From Flavobacterium collinsii (lineage in GTDB: Bacteria > Bacteroidota > Bacteroidia > Flavobacteriales > Flavobacteriaceae), in the NCBI RefSeq assembly GCF_902804485.1, contig NZ_CADCST010000117.1, positions 1-41,408 of the forward strand: a stretch of 41,408 bases of DNA, in the 5' to 3' direction. The notes beneath the pieces are model-generated. The model was not told the origin of the DNA, made no database searches, and saw only the letters and a program-made list of their open reading frames with translations. Made by a program: the position numbers and the translations under genes. Shown one piece after another: positions 25,195 through 34,675 of the stretch (positions are counted from its first letter, which is position 1; every line of letters starts with the position of its first letter).

Positions 25195-27234
25195 CTATGG
25201 TGTATTGTTTTTTGGAGGAAAAAAGAAATGTGATGGTTTATTTAAAAAATACCTGAAGATTGCTCCCGCCACGAGTCTTAACTCTAAAAGCGGAATGTTT
25301 CGGGAACGAAATGCAAGCCCTAGTGATAAGCTAAAACTAACCATAAAATTAACTAAACCAATAAGCCCAATACCTATAATTGACCACAAAAACATCCATT
25401 TGGTTACGCCGAAGTCAGCACCATACAAAGCCATTGCAAAATTCCCACTTGCAAAAGTAATATGTCTGATATCAATGTTTAATCCGAAGAAAATTCCAAT
25501 GAAGGCTGTACTTCCCATAAAAACACCGAACCAAAAATTGGAAATGATTCCTGCCCACTTGTTTTCATATAATTTCGCCAGTTTCTTAGTCAGATTTTTT
25601 CCTAAACTCAATTTGAGTAACGGATGTTCCTGAATACGATAGTAAATATGATTATGTTTATCACGATTGGCAATACTACCGGCAATAATACCTGATAAAA
25701 ATAAAAAGACTCCAGCTATCGCAGCATGGAAAATCGCCGCAGAATAAATTGGATTCAAATCATTGATTAAAGTTGGCCACTTTTCTTTTGCGATGTTATA
25801 ATGAAACGTTTTATCGATAAGCCAGATTCCGAGTAATGAAACCGGAAAGGCAATAATCACATTCCCTACAAAAGCAATAAACTGCGAACGAAATACTCTG
25901 GCAAAAAATATGGCAAATTCTTTATACTTATAGTCTATCTTTTCCTGCGTTTTTTGTTTAAATCCTTCCTGCAGCGCTCTAACCAAAGCAGAAGCCGTCA
26001 TTGCCGGTTGCTTTGTTGCCAATGTGAACCCGAGGATGTAAATTATAATAAAACCTATAGAATAGTTCATGCTGTACAGAAAGACATGTCCAAATCCGCT
26101 GGTTTCTACTTTACCCAGTAAAAGTTTTATGATACATAGTATTCCCACTATAAAACCTCCCCCAGCCGCAGAGTATAACATTTTGTAATATTCTTTTCGA
26201 CCATTAGTGATATAATGTTCTCCGGTATTGGCTGTATGCTGCGTTATTTCGTAAGATAGCAGTTGGGTACTTTCGTTAATTAGTTTCTGAATATTGTTTT
26301 TATCGCAATTGTATTTAATGAGTTTATAGGCGAGCGAAATTGTATTTTTTTTAGCAGTTTCTTCTTTGCCCTGAATCAAAAGCGGTAATAATGCTTTCAG
26401 GCGTTGGAGTTGTTGGCGGATTCGCAACAGACTTTGATTCACTCGCAATGAGATACCAAATTTATTACTGTTCCTGAAGGCCGTTTCTATATAATCTGTG
26501 CATTGTTTGTGCAAGATCAACAATTGTTTATACCCTAAATCCTCTTCAACAATACAATTTTTAGGAGATTCGAGCAATCTCTCATTTATAAGCAGTAATT
26601 CGCGTTGAAAAGCAAGGAACGGACTTTCATAATTTTCATATTCGGGTACCATCTGGATTACATCTGTTTCCATCGCACATCCACAAATACGATAAGTAAT
26701 AACTTCCATTGCAAAAGCGAGTTCGGTAAGCGATGATCTCTCTGTTTCTAATCCGTAAATTGTTTGGAATTCTAATAACGAGAATAGCTTTACTATTTGC
26801 TTCTTAGGTATTTTCTTAACCCATATTGGGTCGGTATTGACAAAAAACACCTGATTCAAGATAAATTGTAAGGTGTCTTTTTCCGGTTGCTCAGGAATTA
26901 ATTTAGCAAAAATCCTCTTGCGTACTTCAAAAAAGAAATTAGCGTCCTGAAGAATCCCTGCATCCGAAAGGATCTTATTGAATTTCTTCTTTTCTAAATG
27001 AGCGTTGATACAGTCCATCAGCCCATTGCGATAATTCGAATTTTCCTGAAGCAGATTAATGAGTTCCGAAAGATCAACCAGAGTAATTGTTTTTGGATCC
27101 TTAGGCCGAATCAAATTTACCAGTTGCACCAGTAATTCTACATTTTCATGCTTAGATTTCCATAACTGTTCGTTATTAAAGTTTTTTTCAAAATAGTCTT
27201 CTAATGTCATTTTTGATTTTCTTCTCAATTTCAT
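25195..27234 (-). CDS. SpecificRecomb/Gcr-family membrane protein
   Basis: The protein follows the family that databases label 'site-specific recombinase Gcr'. A soluble helical N-terminal half (SKHENVELLVQLVNLIRPKD, FFEVRKRIFAKLIPEQPEKD, RICGCAMETDVIQMVPEYEN) is followed by a C-terminal half with about six membrane helices (GGGFIVGILCIIKLLLG, FIAFVGNVIIAFPVSLLGIW, AGVFLFLSGIIAGSIANRD, GVFMGSTAFIGIFFGL, WMFLWSIIGIGLIGLVNFM). No serine- or tyrosine-recombinase catalytic motif is visible and the protein is clearly integral to the membrane, so the recombinase name is probably a historical misannotation. The true function is unknown. The alternative start MTLEDYF lies 8 codons in. Confidence 0.8.
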   Translation of the reverse strand: MKLRRKSKMTLEDYFEKNFNNEQLWKSKHENVELLVQLVNLIRPKDPKTITLVDLSELINLLQENSNYRNGLMDCINAHLEKKKFNKILSDAGILQDANFFFEVRKRIFAKLIPEQPEKDTLQFILNQVFFVNTDPIWVKKIPKKQIVKLFSLLEFQTIYGLETERSSLTELAFAMEVITYRICGCAMETDVIQMVPEYENYESPFLAFQRELLLINERLLESPKNCIVEEDLGYKQLLILHKQCTDYIETAFRNSNKFGISLRVNQSLLRIRQQLQRLKALLPLLIQGKEETAKKNTISLAYKLIKYNCDKNNIQKLINESTQLLSYEITQHTANTGEHYITNGRKEYYKMLYSAAGGGFIVGILCIIKLLLGKVETSGFGHVFLYSMNYSIGFIIIYILGFTLATKQPAMTASALVRALQEGFKQKTQEKIDYKYKEFAIFFARVFRSQFIAFVGNVIIAFPVSLLGIWLIDKTFHYNIAKEKWPTLINDLNPIYSAAIFHAAIAGVFLFLSGIIAGSIANRDKHNHIYYRIQEHPLLKLSLGKNLTKKLAKLYENKWAGIISNFWFGVFMGSTAFIGIFFGLNIDIRHITFASGNFAMALYGADFGVTKWMFLWSIIGIGLIGLVNFMVSFSLSLGLAFRSRNIPLLELRLVAGAIFRYFLNKPSHFFFPPKNNTP

Positions 27235-27668
27235 TCTAATCCCGTTTAATTATTACCGTCTTTTTCAGCTGGACACGAAAAAAAGTAATTTATTTCCATA
27301 CTGCAATATACTGCTTAGGAATTATTATCATTTTAATTTTATCTTAAAGTATACTCATGATATTGTTTTGAGATAAAATTTTAACTCTGACCGCATTTCT
27401 GATTTTACCTTGGAACGATCTGACACTAGAATATCATCTTTCGTGTTTAATTCTAATTTTATTTCTTTATCGAATGTGGAAAGGATCAGAGGAATATAAA
27501 TTTCTATTTTTTCGCTTAAACATTATTTCAAATAAAGTGAATTACATTCTATTTTACGGTAACAAAACCTGAAGTTCTCTACCAACCTAAGATTTATAAA
27601 TTTTGCAAAATTCAGCCAAAATTTTACAACACTTATATGACATAATAGAGCAACCTTTGCAACTGATT
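27235..27668. other. Gene-free region between divergent genes
   Basis: About 430 bp with no supported gene. It contains a hairpin formed by AATTTTATCT (near 27335-27344) and AGATAAAATT (near 27371-27380), and TAAATTTTGCA near 27596, a possible variant -7 box for the metal operon. The promoters of both flanking genes must lie here. Confidence 0.45.
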
Positions 27669-28073
27669 ATGAGAAAAGCACTTTTAATACTTCTTTCGGT
27701 TTTTTATCTGGTATTGTCGTCAGGCTTTACTACGATAACTCATTTTTGTAAAGGAGTACAACAGGAAACCAATCTTTTTGGTGATATTCCGGTTGGAAAA
27801 GTTTGCCCGAAATGCGTTGCGAAAAACCAGCAAAAAAGCAAAGATTGCTGTAAACATAAGGCGCAATTTCATAAAGTTACCGAAAAGGTGCACCAAACAG
27901 CTCCCAGTGATTTAGTTCCTAAATTTATTGGAATTGCGCTCCCTATTCATTTTTACGATGTAGTATTTGGCTCTTATTCACCTAAAGTCAACAAAGCCGA
28001 ATATTCTTTCTCCTCATTTATTCCGATACGGAATAACCCTCTGTATATTTTTTACTGCGTCTACCGTATTTGA
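27669..28073 (+). CDS. HYC_CC_PP-family small exported Cys-rich protein
   Basis: This 134-aa protein has a Sec signal (MRKALLILLSVFYLVLSSGF), then THFCKG, CPKCVAK and KDCCKHK, and a C-terminal NPLYIFYCVYRI. The His-x-Cys, CC and closing hydrophobic motif fit the HYC_CC_PP family of Bacteroidota, whose members occur with heavy-metal efflux genes. The Cys and His content suggests metal binding in the periplasm. The frame extends to 27603, but the ATG at 27669 places the signal peptide at the N-terminus. It is 77 bp ahead of the TolC-like gene and probably leads the efflux operon. Confidence 0.75.
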   Translation: MRKALLILLSVFYLVLSSGFTTITHFCKGVQQETNLFGDIPVGKVCPKCVAKNQQKSKDCCKHKAQFHKVTEKVHQTAPSDLVPKFIGIALPIHFYDVVFGSYSPKVNKAEYSFSSFIPIRNNPLYIFYCVYRI

Positions 28074-28150
28074 TTTTAGGCAATTGAACGAACTGTAGCA
28101 TTTATCCCAAATGTTATACGATTTCTATTGTTTAATTTTAAATACATACT

Positions 28151-29536
28151 ATGAAAATGCAATATTTTGCATTGGCAATGTTCTGTATTGTTTCCGGAAA
28201 TCTCTGGGCACAAACGGTAACGTTACCCAATGCTCTTGAACGCTCTATTCAAAATTTTGAAAAAATAAAAGCCAAAGAAGCCATTGTCAATGCTTCAAAA
28301 GAAAACACCATCTATCAAAAAAGCCAGTATTTACCTGACTTTACTTTAATGGCACAACAAAGTTATGGTACTATTAATGCCCAAAACGGGCCCATGTATA
28401 GTTATGGCGGATTAGGCAGCGCTGCAACCTCAATGCCTTTGCAGGACCAAAACTGGAATGCCGCTTTTGGATCGCTGTATCTTGCCAATGTCAATTGGAA
28501 TCTTTTCACTTTTGGAAAAATTAAGACACAGGTTGCCATTGCCAAAGCTGATGAAAATGTAGCACAAAAAGATCTTGAACAGATAAAATTTCAGCATCAG
28601 GTAAAAGTGGGTGCTGCCTACCTCAACCTGCTCGCTGCCCAACGCATTAAATTTGTACAGGACAAAAATCTGGAACGCGCCCAAGTGGTAGAAACGACTA
28701 CAAAAAGCCGTGCAGAGAGCGGCCTGATTCCTGAAGTAGATTATTCTTTGGCAAGAGCCGAAGTTGCCAATGCCAAATCGGCTGTAATAAAGGCCTACGA
28801 TATGGAATTGGATCATTCAAAATCACTGGCTGTAATGCTGGGTGAAGAATATCAGGTTTATAAACTCGATAGCGTGTTTACTACTAAAACACCTGAAATT
28901 CTTTCGGAGCCTGTTGTAGAAACAAGTAAACATCCCATACTCGAATGGCGAAGAAGTGATATTTTAAAAAGTGAGCAACAGGAAATACTACAAACCGTAT
29001 TGGCTTTACCAAACATTTCGGCATTTGGTGTCATGCAGGGACGCGGTTCGGGTTTTGACTGGAATTATGTACAGGACAATACAGCTTACTCAAAATCCTA
29101 TGCAGACGGTGTCGGAATAGATCGTAGCAATTATATAGTTGGAATCAACTTAAGCTGGAACTTAACCAACATCTATCGCCAGTCTTCTAAAAAACGCGAA
29201 CAAAAGTTAATTACCCAATCGCTTCAAAACGAATATGAGTACATGAATCAGGAACTTATTGCTCAGCAAAAACTTGCTAGTGACAAACTGAAAAATGCTT
29301 ATGAAAATTTTGAAGAAACAAAAACACAAGTAATCGCCGCTACAGACGCTTACCGTCAGCATACTGCTTTGTATACTAATGGTCTTACCACAATTGTCGA
29401 TTTAACGCAGTCTTACTACACCCTCAACAGAGCAGAAATTGAATATGAAATTGCCCAGAATAACATCTGGCAGGCCTTATGGATTAAAGCCGCTGCGACA
29501 GGCAATTTAAACATTTTACTAAACGCGATACAATAA
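28151..29536 (+). CDS. TolC-family outer membrane efflux channel
   Basis: A Sec signal (MKMQYFALAMFCIVSGNLWA) precedes an OEP-type protein of 461 aa, the normal size for the family. Its two long helical, Ala/Glu-rich segments include VAIAKADENVAQKDLEQIKF with VKVGAAYLNLLAAQ, and ENFEETKTQVIAATDAYRQH with LYTNGLTTIVDLTQSYYTLN. Strand regions between them (WNAAFGSLYLANVNWNLFTF) would form the barrel. It provides the outer-membrane exit duct of a tripartite pump. The RND gene follows after 10 bp, so it belongs to the same transcript. Confidence 0.93.
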   Translation: MKMQYFALAMFCIVSGNLWAQTVTLPNALERSIQNFEKIKAKEAIVNASKENTIYQKSQYLPDFTLMAQQSYGTINAQNGPMYSYGGLGSAATSMPLQDQNWNAAFGSLYLANVNWNLFTFGKIKTQVAIAKADENVAQKDLEQIKFQHQVKVGAAYLNLLAAQRIKFVQDKNLERAQVVETTTKSRAESGLIPEVDYSLARAEVANAKSAVIKAYDMELDHSKSLAVMLGEEYQVYKLDSVFTTKTPEILSEPVVETSKHPILEWRRSDILKSEQQEILQTVLALPNISAFGVMQGRGSGFDWNYVQDNTAYSKSYADGVGIDRSNYIVGINLSWNLTNIYRQSSKKREQKLITQSLQNEYEYMNQELIAQQKLASDKLKNAYENFEETKTQVIAATDAYRQHTALYTNGLTTIVDLTQSYYTLNRAEIEYEIAQNNIWQALWIKAAATGNLNILLNAIQ

Positions 29537-29546
29537 ACCCGAAATT

Positions 29547-32500
29547 ATGAATTTAATACGTTTTGCCTTGCGCAAGCCCATCTCTGTTATGGTGATGGTG
29601 TTGGGGCTTTTATTCTTCGGGATTAAAGCTTCTAAAGAAATAAAGGTCGACATCTTACCTGATATGAATCTTCCTGTGGTGTACATAGCCCATTCATTTA
29701 ATGGATATACACCTCAGCAAATGGAAGGTTATTTTACAAAAATGTATGTAAACATGATGCTTTTTACCAGTGGTATCGAAAGCATTGAAACGAAAAATAC
29801 TCAAGGACTTACCTTAATGAAAATTAATTTTTATGAAGGTACAGATATGGGACAGGCGATTGCCGAAATCAATGCGCTCTCCAATCGTTCGCAGGTATTT
29901 TTACCTCCGGGAGCCCCACCTCCGTTTATTATTCGTTTTGATGCTTCCTCTCAGCCTGTTGGACAGCTGGTATTTAAAAGTAAATCAAAAACAAATAACG
30001 AGTTACAGGATATAGCCAACTTTACGGCACGTCCGTTTTTGATTAAAATTCCGGGATTAACCACCGCTCCGCCATTTGGAGGAAGTCCAAGAACGATCGA
30101 AATAAACATCGATCCCAATAAACTGCGTACCCACCAGTTAACACCTGAGCAAATTGTTGAATCTATTAGCCGAAACAACATTACGTCGCCTTCGGGTAAT
30201 ATATATGTTGACGATATTAATTATTTGACTCCTACGAACAATACCATAAAAGAGGTAGCTGATTTTGGAAACATTCCAATTTTTAAAAATGGGGTCGATA
30301 ATATCTATATCCGTGATGTGGCTACCATAAAAGACGGAGCCGATATCACTACCGGTTATGCCCTTATTAATGGTGCCAGATCGGTTTACATTAACATTGC
30401 AAAATCGGGTAACGCCTCCACCTGGGATGTGGTAAAAAACCTTAAAAAGGCGATTCCTGCTATTCAGAATAATTTACCGGATGATGTTGCGATTTCATAC
30501 GAATTCGATCAGTCCGTATATGTAATCAATGCCGTAAAAAGCTTAATTGTAGAAGGTGTTTTAGGAGCGATGCTAACCGGATTAATGGTGCTTTTATTTT
30601 TACGCGACCGAAGAGCCGCTTTAATTGTGGTGCTTACCATTCCGATTTCTATTATTTCAGGAGTATTATTCCTTAAACTATTTGGACAAAGCATCAATAT
30701 CATGTCATTGTCCGGACTGGCATTGGCCATTGGAATTTTGGTGGATGAGAGTACCGTTACCATAGAAAATATTCACCAGCATTTTGCCATGGGTAAAAGT
30801 AAAGCTAAAGCCATCTTAGATGCCTGTAGAGAAATTGCATTTCCTAAACTGTTAATCCTGTTGTGTATTCTTGCTGTATTTGCTCCTGCCTTTATGATGA
30901 CAGGCATACCGGGATCGTTATTTATGCCTCTGGCACTAGCCATCGGTTTCTCCATGTTACTGTCTTTTATACTATCACAAACCTTTGTTCCGGTAATGGC
31001 AAACTGGTTAATGGTAAACAAAGAAGATCATGAACATGCGGAAGATAAATTCGACAGATTCAAAAATCGTTTTGTACAATTTTTACAATCGATAATGGGC
31101 AAACGCAAGCCTATTTTAATCGTAAGCTTTATCGCAGTAGCAATAAGTGCCTTCTTAATGTACAACATTACAGGTAAAGACGTATTGCCTACCGTAAATT
31201 CGAGTCAGTTTCAAGTGCGTATTAAAGCTCCCGAAGGAACTCGTATAGAGAAGACAGAGCTAAAAATAAAACAGGTTTTACGCGAACTGGAAACTATCAT
31301 TGGCAAAGATCATATTGCTATCTCATCAGTATTTATTGGTCAGCATCCTTCCTCTTTTGCGGTAAGTCCGATTTATTTGTACAATGCCGGTCCACATGAG
31401 GCCTTAATGCAAATTGCGCTGAAAGATTTTGACGGCAATACAAATGAACTAAAAGAAAAAATTCGTAAGCACATGAAGGAAAAAATGCCGGAACTGCATT
31501 TCTCTTTTGAACCTATCGAGCTTACAGAAAAGATTCTAAGCCAGGGAACCAACACTCCTATTGAGGTTCGTTTCTCCGGAATGATGAAAAAAATGAATGT
31601 AATGTATGCCAACAAGCTTTTGGCTAAACTAAAAGAAATTGATTATTTAAGAGATCAGCAAATTCCGCAATCCTTAAATTATCCGGCTTTCGAAATCAAT
31701 ATTGACAGAGTAAGAGCTGCTCAGCTGGGGATCGACGCGCAGGATATTGCACGTTCTTTAATACCTATCACAGCTTCTTCCCGTTACACCAGTAAAAACA
31801 TGTGGGTAGGCGGAATGATGGGAATTGCCTACGATGTTCAGGTGCAAACGCCTCAGAATATTCTAAACAGTAAAGATGAGTTAATGAATGTTCCGTTAGG
31901 AAAAAATTCAGATAGACCTGTTTTGGGCGATGTTGCAACGATCACTCCAACAAAGGTAGTAGGCGAAAGTTACAATTTGGGTACCATGGGCTACACGCCC
32001 GTTACGGCAAACATTCACAATGCCGATTTAGGAAGGGCACAAAAAGACGTACAGGCTGCAATAGATTCACTTGGCGAATTGCCTAAAGGAGTTAATATTC
32101 AGGTCTCTGGAATGGTTCCTGTTTTAGAAGAAACCATGAACAGTTTGGCTACAGGATTATTAATTGCCATAATCGTTATTTTCTTAATGCTAACGGCAAA
32201 TTTTCAATCTTTTAAAGTATCCTTGGTCATCCTGACAACTGTACCATTTGTAATTCTGGGTTCTTTGATCTTAATGAAACTTACTGGTTCTACGCTGAAC
32301 TTACAATCGTATATGGGGATTATTATGTCTGTAGGAGTTTCTATTGCGAATGCCGTTTTGCTGATTAGTAATGCCGAGTCTCTCCGTTTACAAAATGGCG
32401 ATGCCCTTAATTCGGCTGTTCAGGCGGCTGCATTACGTATACGCCCGATCATTATGACCACATTAGCGATGATCGCGGGTATGCTTCCAATGGCTATCGG

Positions 32501-32693
32501 ACATGGAGAAGGCGGTGATCAGGTAGCTCCATTAGGAAGAGCGGTAATTGGCGGATTAATCGCATCTTCGTTTAGTGTATTGATCCTATTACCATTGGTA
32601 TTTGTATGGATACAAAATAAAACATCCACCAAATCACCTTCACTAGATCCTGAAGACGAAAACAGTATTCATTATATAACGTTAGAAAAATAA
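29547..32693 (+). CDS. RND efflux permease, likely heavy-metal type
   Basis: This 1048-aa AcrB/CusA-superfamily proton antiporter has the usual N-terminal helix (IRFALRKPISVMVMVLGLLF), two large periplasmic loops and two blocks of six helices. Helix 4 contains the proton-relay region LAIGILVDESTVTIENIHQH, where the DD of AcrB is DE. Other landmarks are RDRRAALIVVLTIPISIISG and LNLQSYMGIIMSVGVSIANA plus RIRPIIMTTLAMIAGMLPMA. It pumps substrate from periplasm or inner membrane into the TolC-type channel. Its neighbours (adaptor, Cys-rich lipoproteins, CopA) suggest copper or silver. The sequence alone does not separate metal from drug pumps, so the substrate is inferred. The adaptor gene follows after 3 bp. 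Confidence 0.93.
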   Translation: MNLIRFALRKPISVMVMVLGLLFFGIKASKEIKVDILPDMNLPVVYIAHSFNGYTPQQMEGYFTKMYVNMMLFTSGIESIETKNTQGLTLMKINFYEGTDMGQAIAEINALSNRSQVFLPPGAPPPFIIRFDASSQPVGQLVFKSKSKTNNELQDIANFTARPFLIKIPGLTTAPPFGGSPRTIEINIDPNKLRTHQLTPEQIVESISRNNITSPSGNIYVDDINYLTPTNNTIKEVADFGNIPIFKNGVDNIYIRDVATIKDGADITTGYALINGARSVYINIAKSGNASTWDVVKNLKKAIPAIQNNLPDDVAISYEFDQSVYVINAVKSLIVEGVLGAMLTGLMVLLFLRDRRAALIVVLTIPISIISGVLFLKLFGQSINIMSLSGLALAIGILVDESTVTIENIHQHFAMGKSKAKAILDACREIAFPKLLILLCILAVFAPAFMMTGIPGSLFMPLALAIGFSMLLSFILSQTFVPVMANWLMVNKEDHEHAEDKFDRFKNRFVQFLQSIMGKRKPILIVSFIAVAISAFLMYNITGKDVLPTVNSSQFQVRIKAPEGTRIEKTELKIKQVLRELETIIGKDHIAISSVFIGQHPSSFAVSPIYLYNAGPHEALMQIALKDFDGNTNELKEKIRKHMKEKMPELHFSFEPIELTEKILSQGTNTPIEVRFSGMMKKMNVMYANKLLAKLKEIDYLRDQQIPQSLNYPAFEINIDRVRAAQLGIDAQDIARSLIPITASSRYTSKNMWVGGMMGIAYDVQVQTPQNILNSKDELMNVPLGKNSDRPVLGDVATITPTKVVGESYNLGTMGYTPVTANIHNADLGRAQKDVQAAIDSLGELPKGVNIQVSGMVPVLEETMNSLATGLLIAIIVIFLMLTANFQSFKVSLVILTTVPFVILGSLILMKLTGSTLNLQSYMGIIMSVGVSIANAVLLISNAESLRLQNGDALNSAVQAAALRIRPIIMTTLAMIAGMLPMAIGHGEGGDQVAPLGRAVIGGLIASSFSVLILLPLVFVWIQNKTSTKSPSLDPEDENSIHYITLEK

Positions 32694-32696
32694 ACC

Positions 32697-33785
32697 ATGA
32701 AATTAGTCTATTATATCCTTATCGGAATTGTATTTGCATCCTGCAATTCAGAAAATAAAAAAGAAATGAAACCGGCAGCAATGCCCATGATGATGATGCA
32801 GAATTTTGAAACGATATCCCTGAAAAAGAGCAATCCGTTAGTTCCCTTAAAACTTGCCGGGGAACTGGTTTCCGACAAGGAAACGGCTATCTATGCAAAA
32901 GTAAACAGCTACGTAAAAAAACTCTATGTCGATATTGGTTCTCCGGTTACTACCGGACAAGTCATCATGGTTCTGGAAGCACCCGAAATTCAGGCACAAC
33001 TGGCTGCTGCAAAGTCCAAATGGAAAGCGCAGGAAGCGATATACATTGCTACGAAATCTAATTATGACCGAATGTTTAAGGCCAATGAAACCAAAGGGGC
33101 TATTGCCAAAGATGCTTTAGACCAGATTACTGCCAGAAAATTATCCGACCAGTCACAATTAGAGGCTGCAAAATCTGCTTATCAGGAAATACAGGTTATG
33201 AATGACTATTTAGTTATCCGAGCGCCTTTTAACGGAATCGTTGCCGAAAGAAATGTTGATCCCGGTTCTTATGTAGGCCCAATGGGTAAAGGATCTGACA
33301 AACCTTTATTGGTACTTCAGGATAATAAAAAACTTCGTGTTTCGCTCTCCATTCCGGAAGCCAATACACCTTATTTAAACTTAGGAGATTCGATACATTT
33401 TAAAGTAACATCTCTTCCGCAGAAAAAATATAGTGCTAAAATTTCGCGTAAATCGGGAGTACTGGATTTCAAATTACGTTCAGAACGTATAGAAGCCGAT
33501 ATCCTGAAAACACACCCTGAATTAAAACCTTTAATGGTGGTAGAAGCTATGCTTTCGCTACAAGCCGATGAAGCCACATTCTTTGTGCCTAAAACAGCAT
33601 TAGTAGAAAGCAATATGGGAATGTATGTCATTCAGGTTATAGAAGGGAAAACCAAAAATATTCCGGTAGCCAAAGGACGTGTATTGCCGGATCAGGTTGA
33701 AATATTTGGCGAATTAAACGAAGGTGATGCTATTTTAATGAAAGCGACCGAAGAAATAATAGAAGGAACAAAAATTAAAAAATAA
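32697..33785 (+). CDS. RND periplasmic adaptor lipoprotein, Met-rich N-terminus
   Basis: This is an HlyD/AcrA-type membrane fusion protein of 362 aa with a lipobox (IVFASC, Cys16). The N-terminal mature region carries a Met cluster (PAAMPMMMMQNF) unusual for drug-pump adaptors but fitting Cu(I)/Ag(I) binding as in CusB-like proteins. The lipoyl-like halves are KVNSYVKKLYVDIGSPVTTG and DYLVIRAPFNGIVAERNVDP. A coiled-coil hairpin lies between them (AQLAAAKSKWKAQEAIYIAT, ALDQITARKLSDQSQLEAAK), with beta-barrel and membrane-proximal domains after. It bridges the RND pump and the outer-membrane channel. The gene lies 3 bp after the pump gene and 2 bp before the next lipoprotein gene. Confidence 0.93.
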   Translation: MKLVYYILIGIVFASCNSENKKEMKPAAMPMMMMQNFETISLKKSNPLVPLKLAGELVSDKETAIYAKVNSYVKKLYVDIGSPVTTGQVIMVLEAPEIQAQLAAAKSKWKAQEAIYIATKSNYDRMFKANETKGAIAKDALDQITARKLSDQSQLEAAKSAYQEIQVMNDYLVIRAPFNGIVAERNVDPGSYVGPMGKGSDKPLLVLQDNKKLRVSLSIPEANTPYLNLGDSIHFKVTSLPQKKYSAKISRKSGVLDFKLRSERIEADILKTHPELKPLMVVEAMLSLQADEATFFVPKTALVESNMGMYVIQVIEGKTKNIPVAKGRVLPDQVEIFGELNEGDAILMKATEEIIEGTKIKK

Positions 33786-33787
33786 CA

Positions 33788-34225
33788 ATGATGAAAACAA
33801 TTGGTAAATGTTTCCTTATTGCCGCAATGGCAATAGTAATGATTTCATGTAAAGATCAGGAAAACAAAGAAAAAAATCAGATTTCAGACCAGCAGGAATT
33901 AACTGCAAAAGATGTTCCTGCTGTTGCAAAAGGAAATCACGTACCTAATGATGAAGTCTGCATGGTCAATGACCTTCATATGGGCAAAAAACAAATGAAA
34001 GTTCCGTTTGATGGAAAAATGTATTATGGCTGCTGTAATATGTGCGTAGAACGCATTCCAAGTGACGAAAGTGTTCGCAAAGCAATTGATCCGCATACCG
34101 GGGTAAAAGTCGATAAAGCATCGGCTTATATTGTTTCATTGAACAAACAGGGAAATGTAGCTTACTTTGAATCGGAAGAGAATTACCAGAACTTTCTTCT
34201 GTCAAACCAAGGAATAAAAAAGTAG
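33788..34225 (+). CDS. Periplasmic metal-binding lipoprotein, TRASH/YHS-like
   Basis: The 145-aa protein has a lipobox (VMISC, Cys21) followed by a Lys/Glu/Gln-rich linker. The core EVCMVNDLHMGKKQMKVPFD then GKMYYGCCNMCVERI places Cys, His, Met and a CCxxC cluster in a TRASH/YHS-type zinc-ribbon arrangement known to bind Cu or other soft metals. The C-terminal part (HTGVKVDKASAYIVSLNKQG, VAYFESEENYQNFLL) resembles NosL-like tails. It is the last gene of the efflux operon, 2 bp after the adaptor, and probably buffers or delivers metal to the pump. The binding metal is inferred. Confidence 0.85.
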   Translation: MMKTIGKCFLIAAMAIVMISCKDQENKEKNQISDQQELTAKDVPAVAKGNHVPNDEVCMVNDLHMGKKQMKVPFDGKMYYGCCNMCVERIPSDESVRKAIDPHTGVKVDKASAYIVSLNKQGNVAYFESEENYQNFLLSNQGIKK

Positions 34226-34261
34226 GATCTGAAGAACAGATTTACTTTCAAATGAGCATGC

Positions 34262-34303
34262 AAAAAGGGCAGTCCAAAAATGATTCGGACTGCCCTTTTT
34301 TTA
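34262..34303. terminator. Bidirectional terminator between convergent metal genes
   Basis: AAAAGGGCAGTCC and GGACTGCCCTTTT form a 13-bp GC-containing stem, with A/T runs on both sides. It sits between the plus-strand efflux operon and the minus-strand chaperone gene and serves both. Confidence 0.9.
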
Positions 34304-34326
34304 TAATTAAATAAAAGCTTTAGATA

Positions 34327-34548
34327 TTAGATCACTAAAGGTTCTGCTTTAAAACCTTTTGACTTGATAATAGCAATTATTTCTTCCTCTGTGGCACCAT
34401 CCGATTGAACAGTAAGTATTTTATCGCTATTAGTAGTGTCTACATTCCATTCGCATATACCTTCTGCATGATTCAGATCTGATTGCACTTTCGCTACACA
34501 TCCACCGCAATTAAGGTTTGTTTTAAATTGAAAATCTTTCTTTTCCAT
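34327..34548 (-). CDS. HMA-domain copper chaperone-like protein
   Basis: This 73-aa protein is a single heavy-metal-associated domain: FKTNLNCGGCVAKVQSDLNH, with Cys14 and Cys17 in CGGC, then WNVDTTNSDKILTVQSDG and IIAIIKSKGFKAEPL. The fold is the ferredoxin-like CopZ/Atx1 type, which shuttles Cu(I) in the cytosol. The CGGC variant replaces the usual MxCxxC (Asn before the first Cys). It lies 670 bp downstream of CopA on the same strand with a terminator between, so it is probably transcribed separately. It would hand metal to the CopA N-terminal domain. Confidence 0.88.
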   Translation of the reverse strand: MEKKDFQFKTNLNCGGCVAKVQSDLNHAEGICEWNVDTTNSDKILTVQSDGATEEEIIAIIKSKGFKAEPLVI

Positions 34549-34675
34549 GGTATTGATATTTTAATCGTTATTTAATACTGTAAATTTCCGTTAATTAATC
34601 CTCAACTGACATACACTATTTCTGGTTTGATTTATGACATTTACTGATTCTAAAAACCAAATTCCAAACTCTAAA

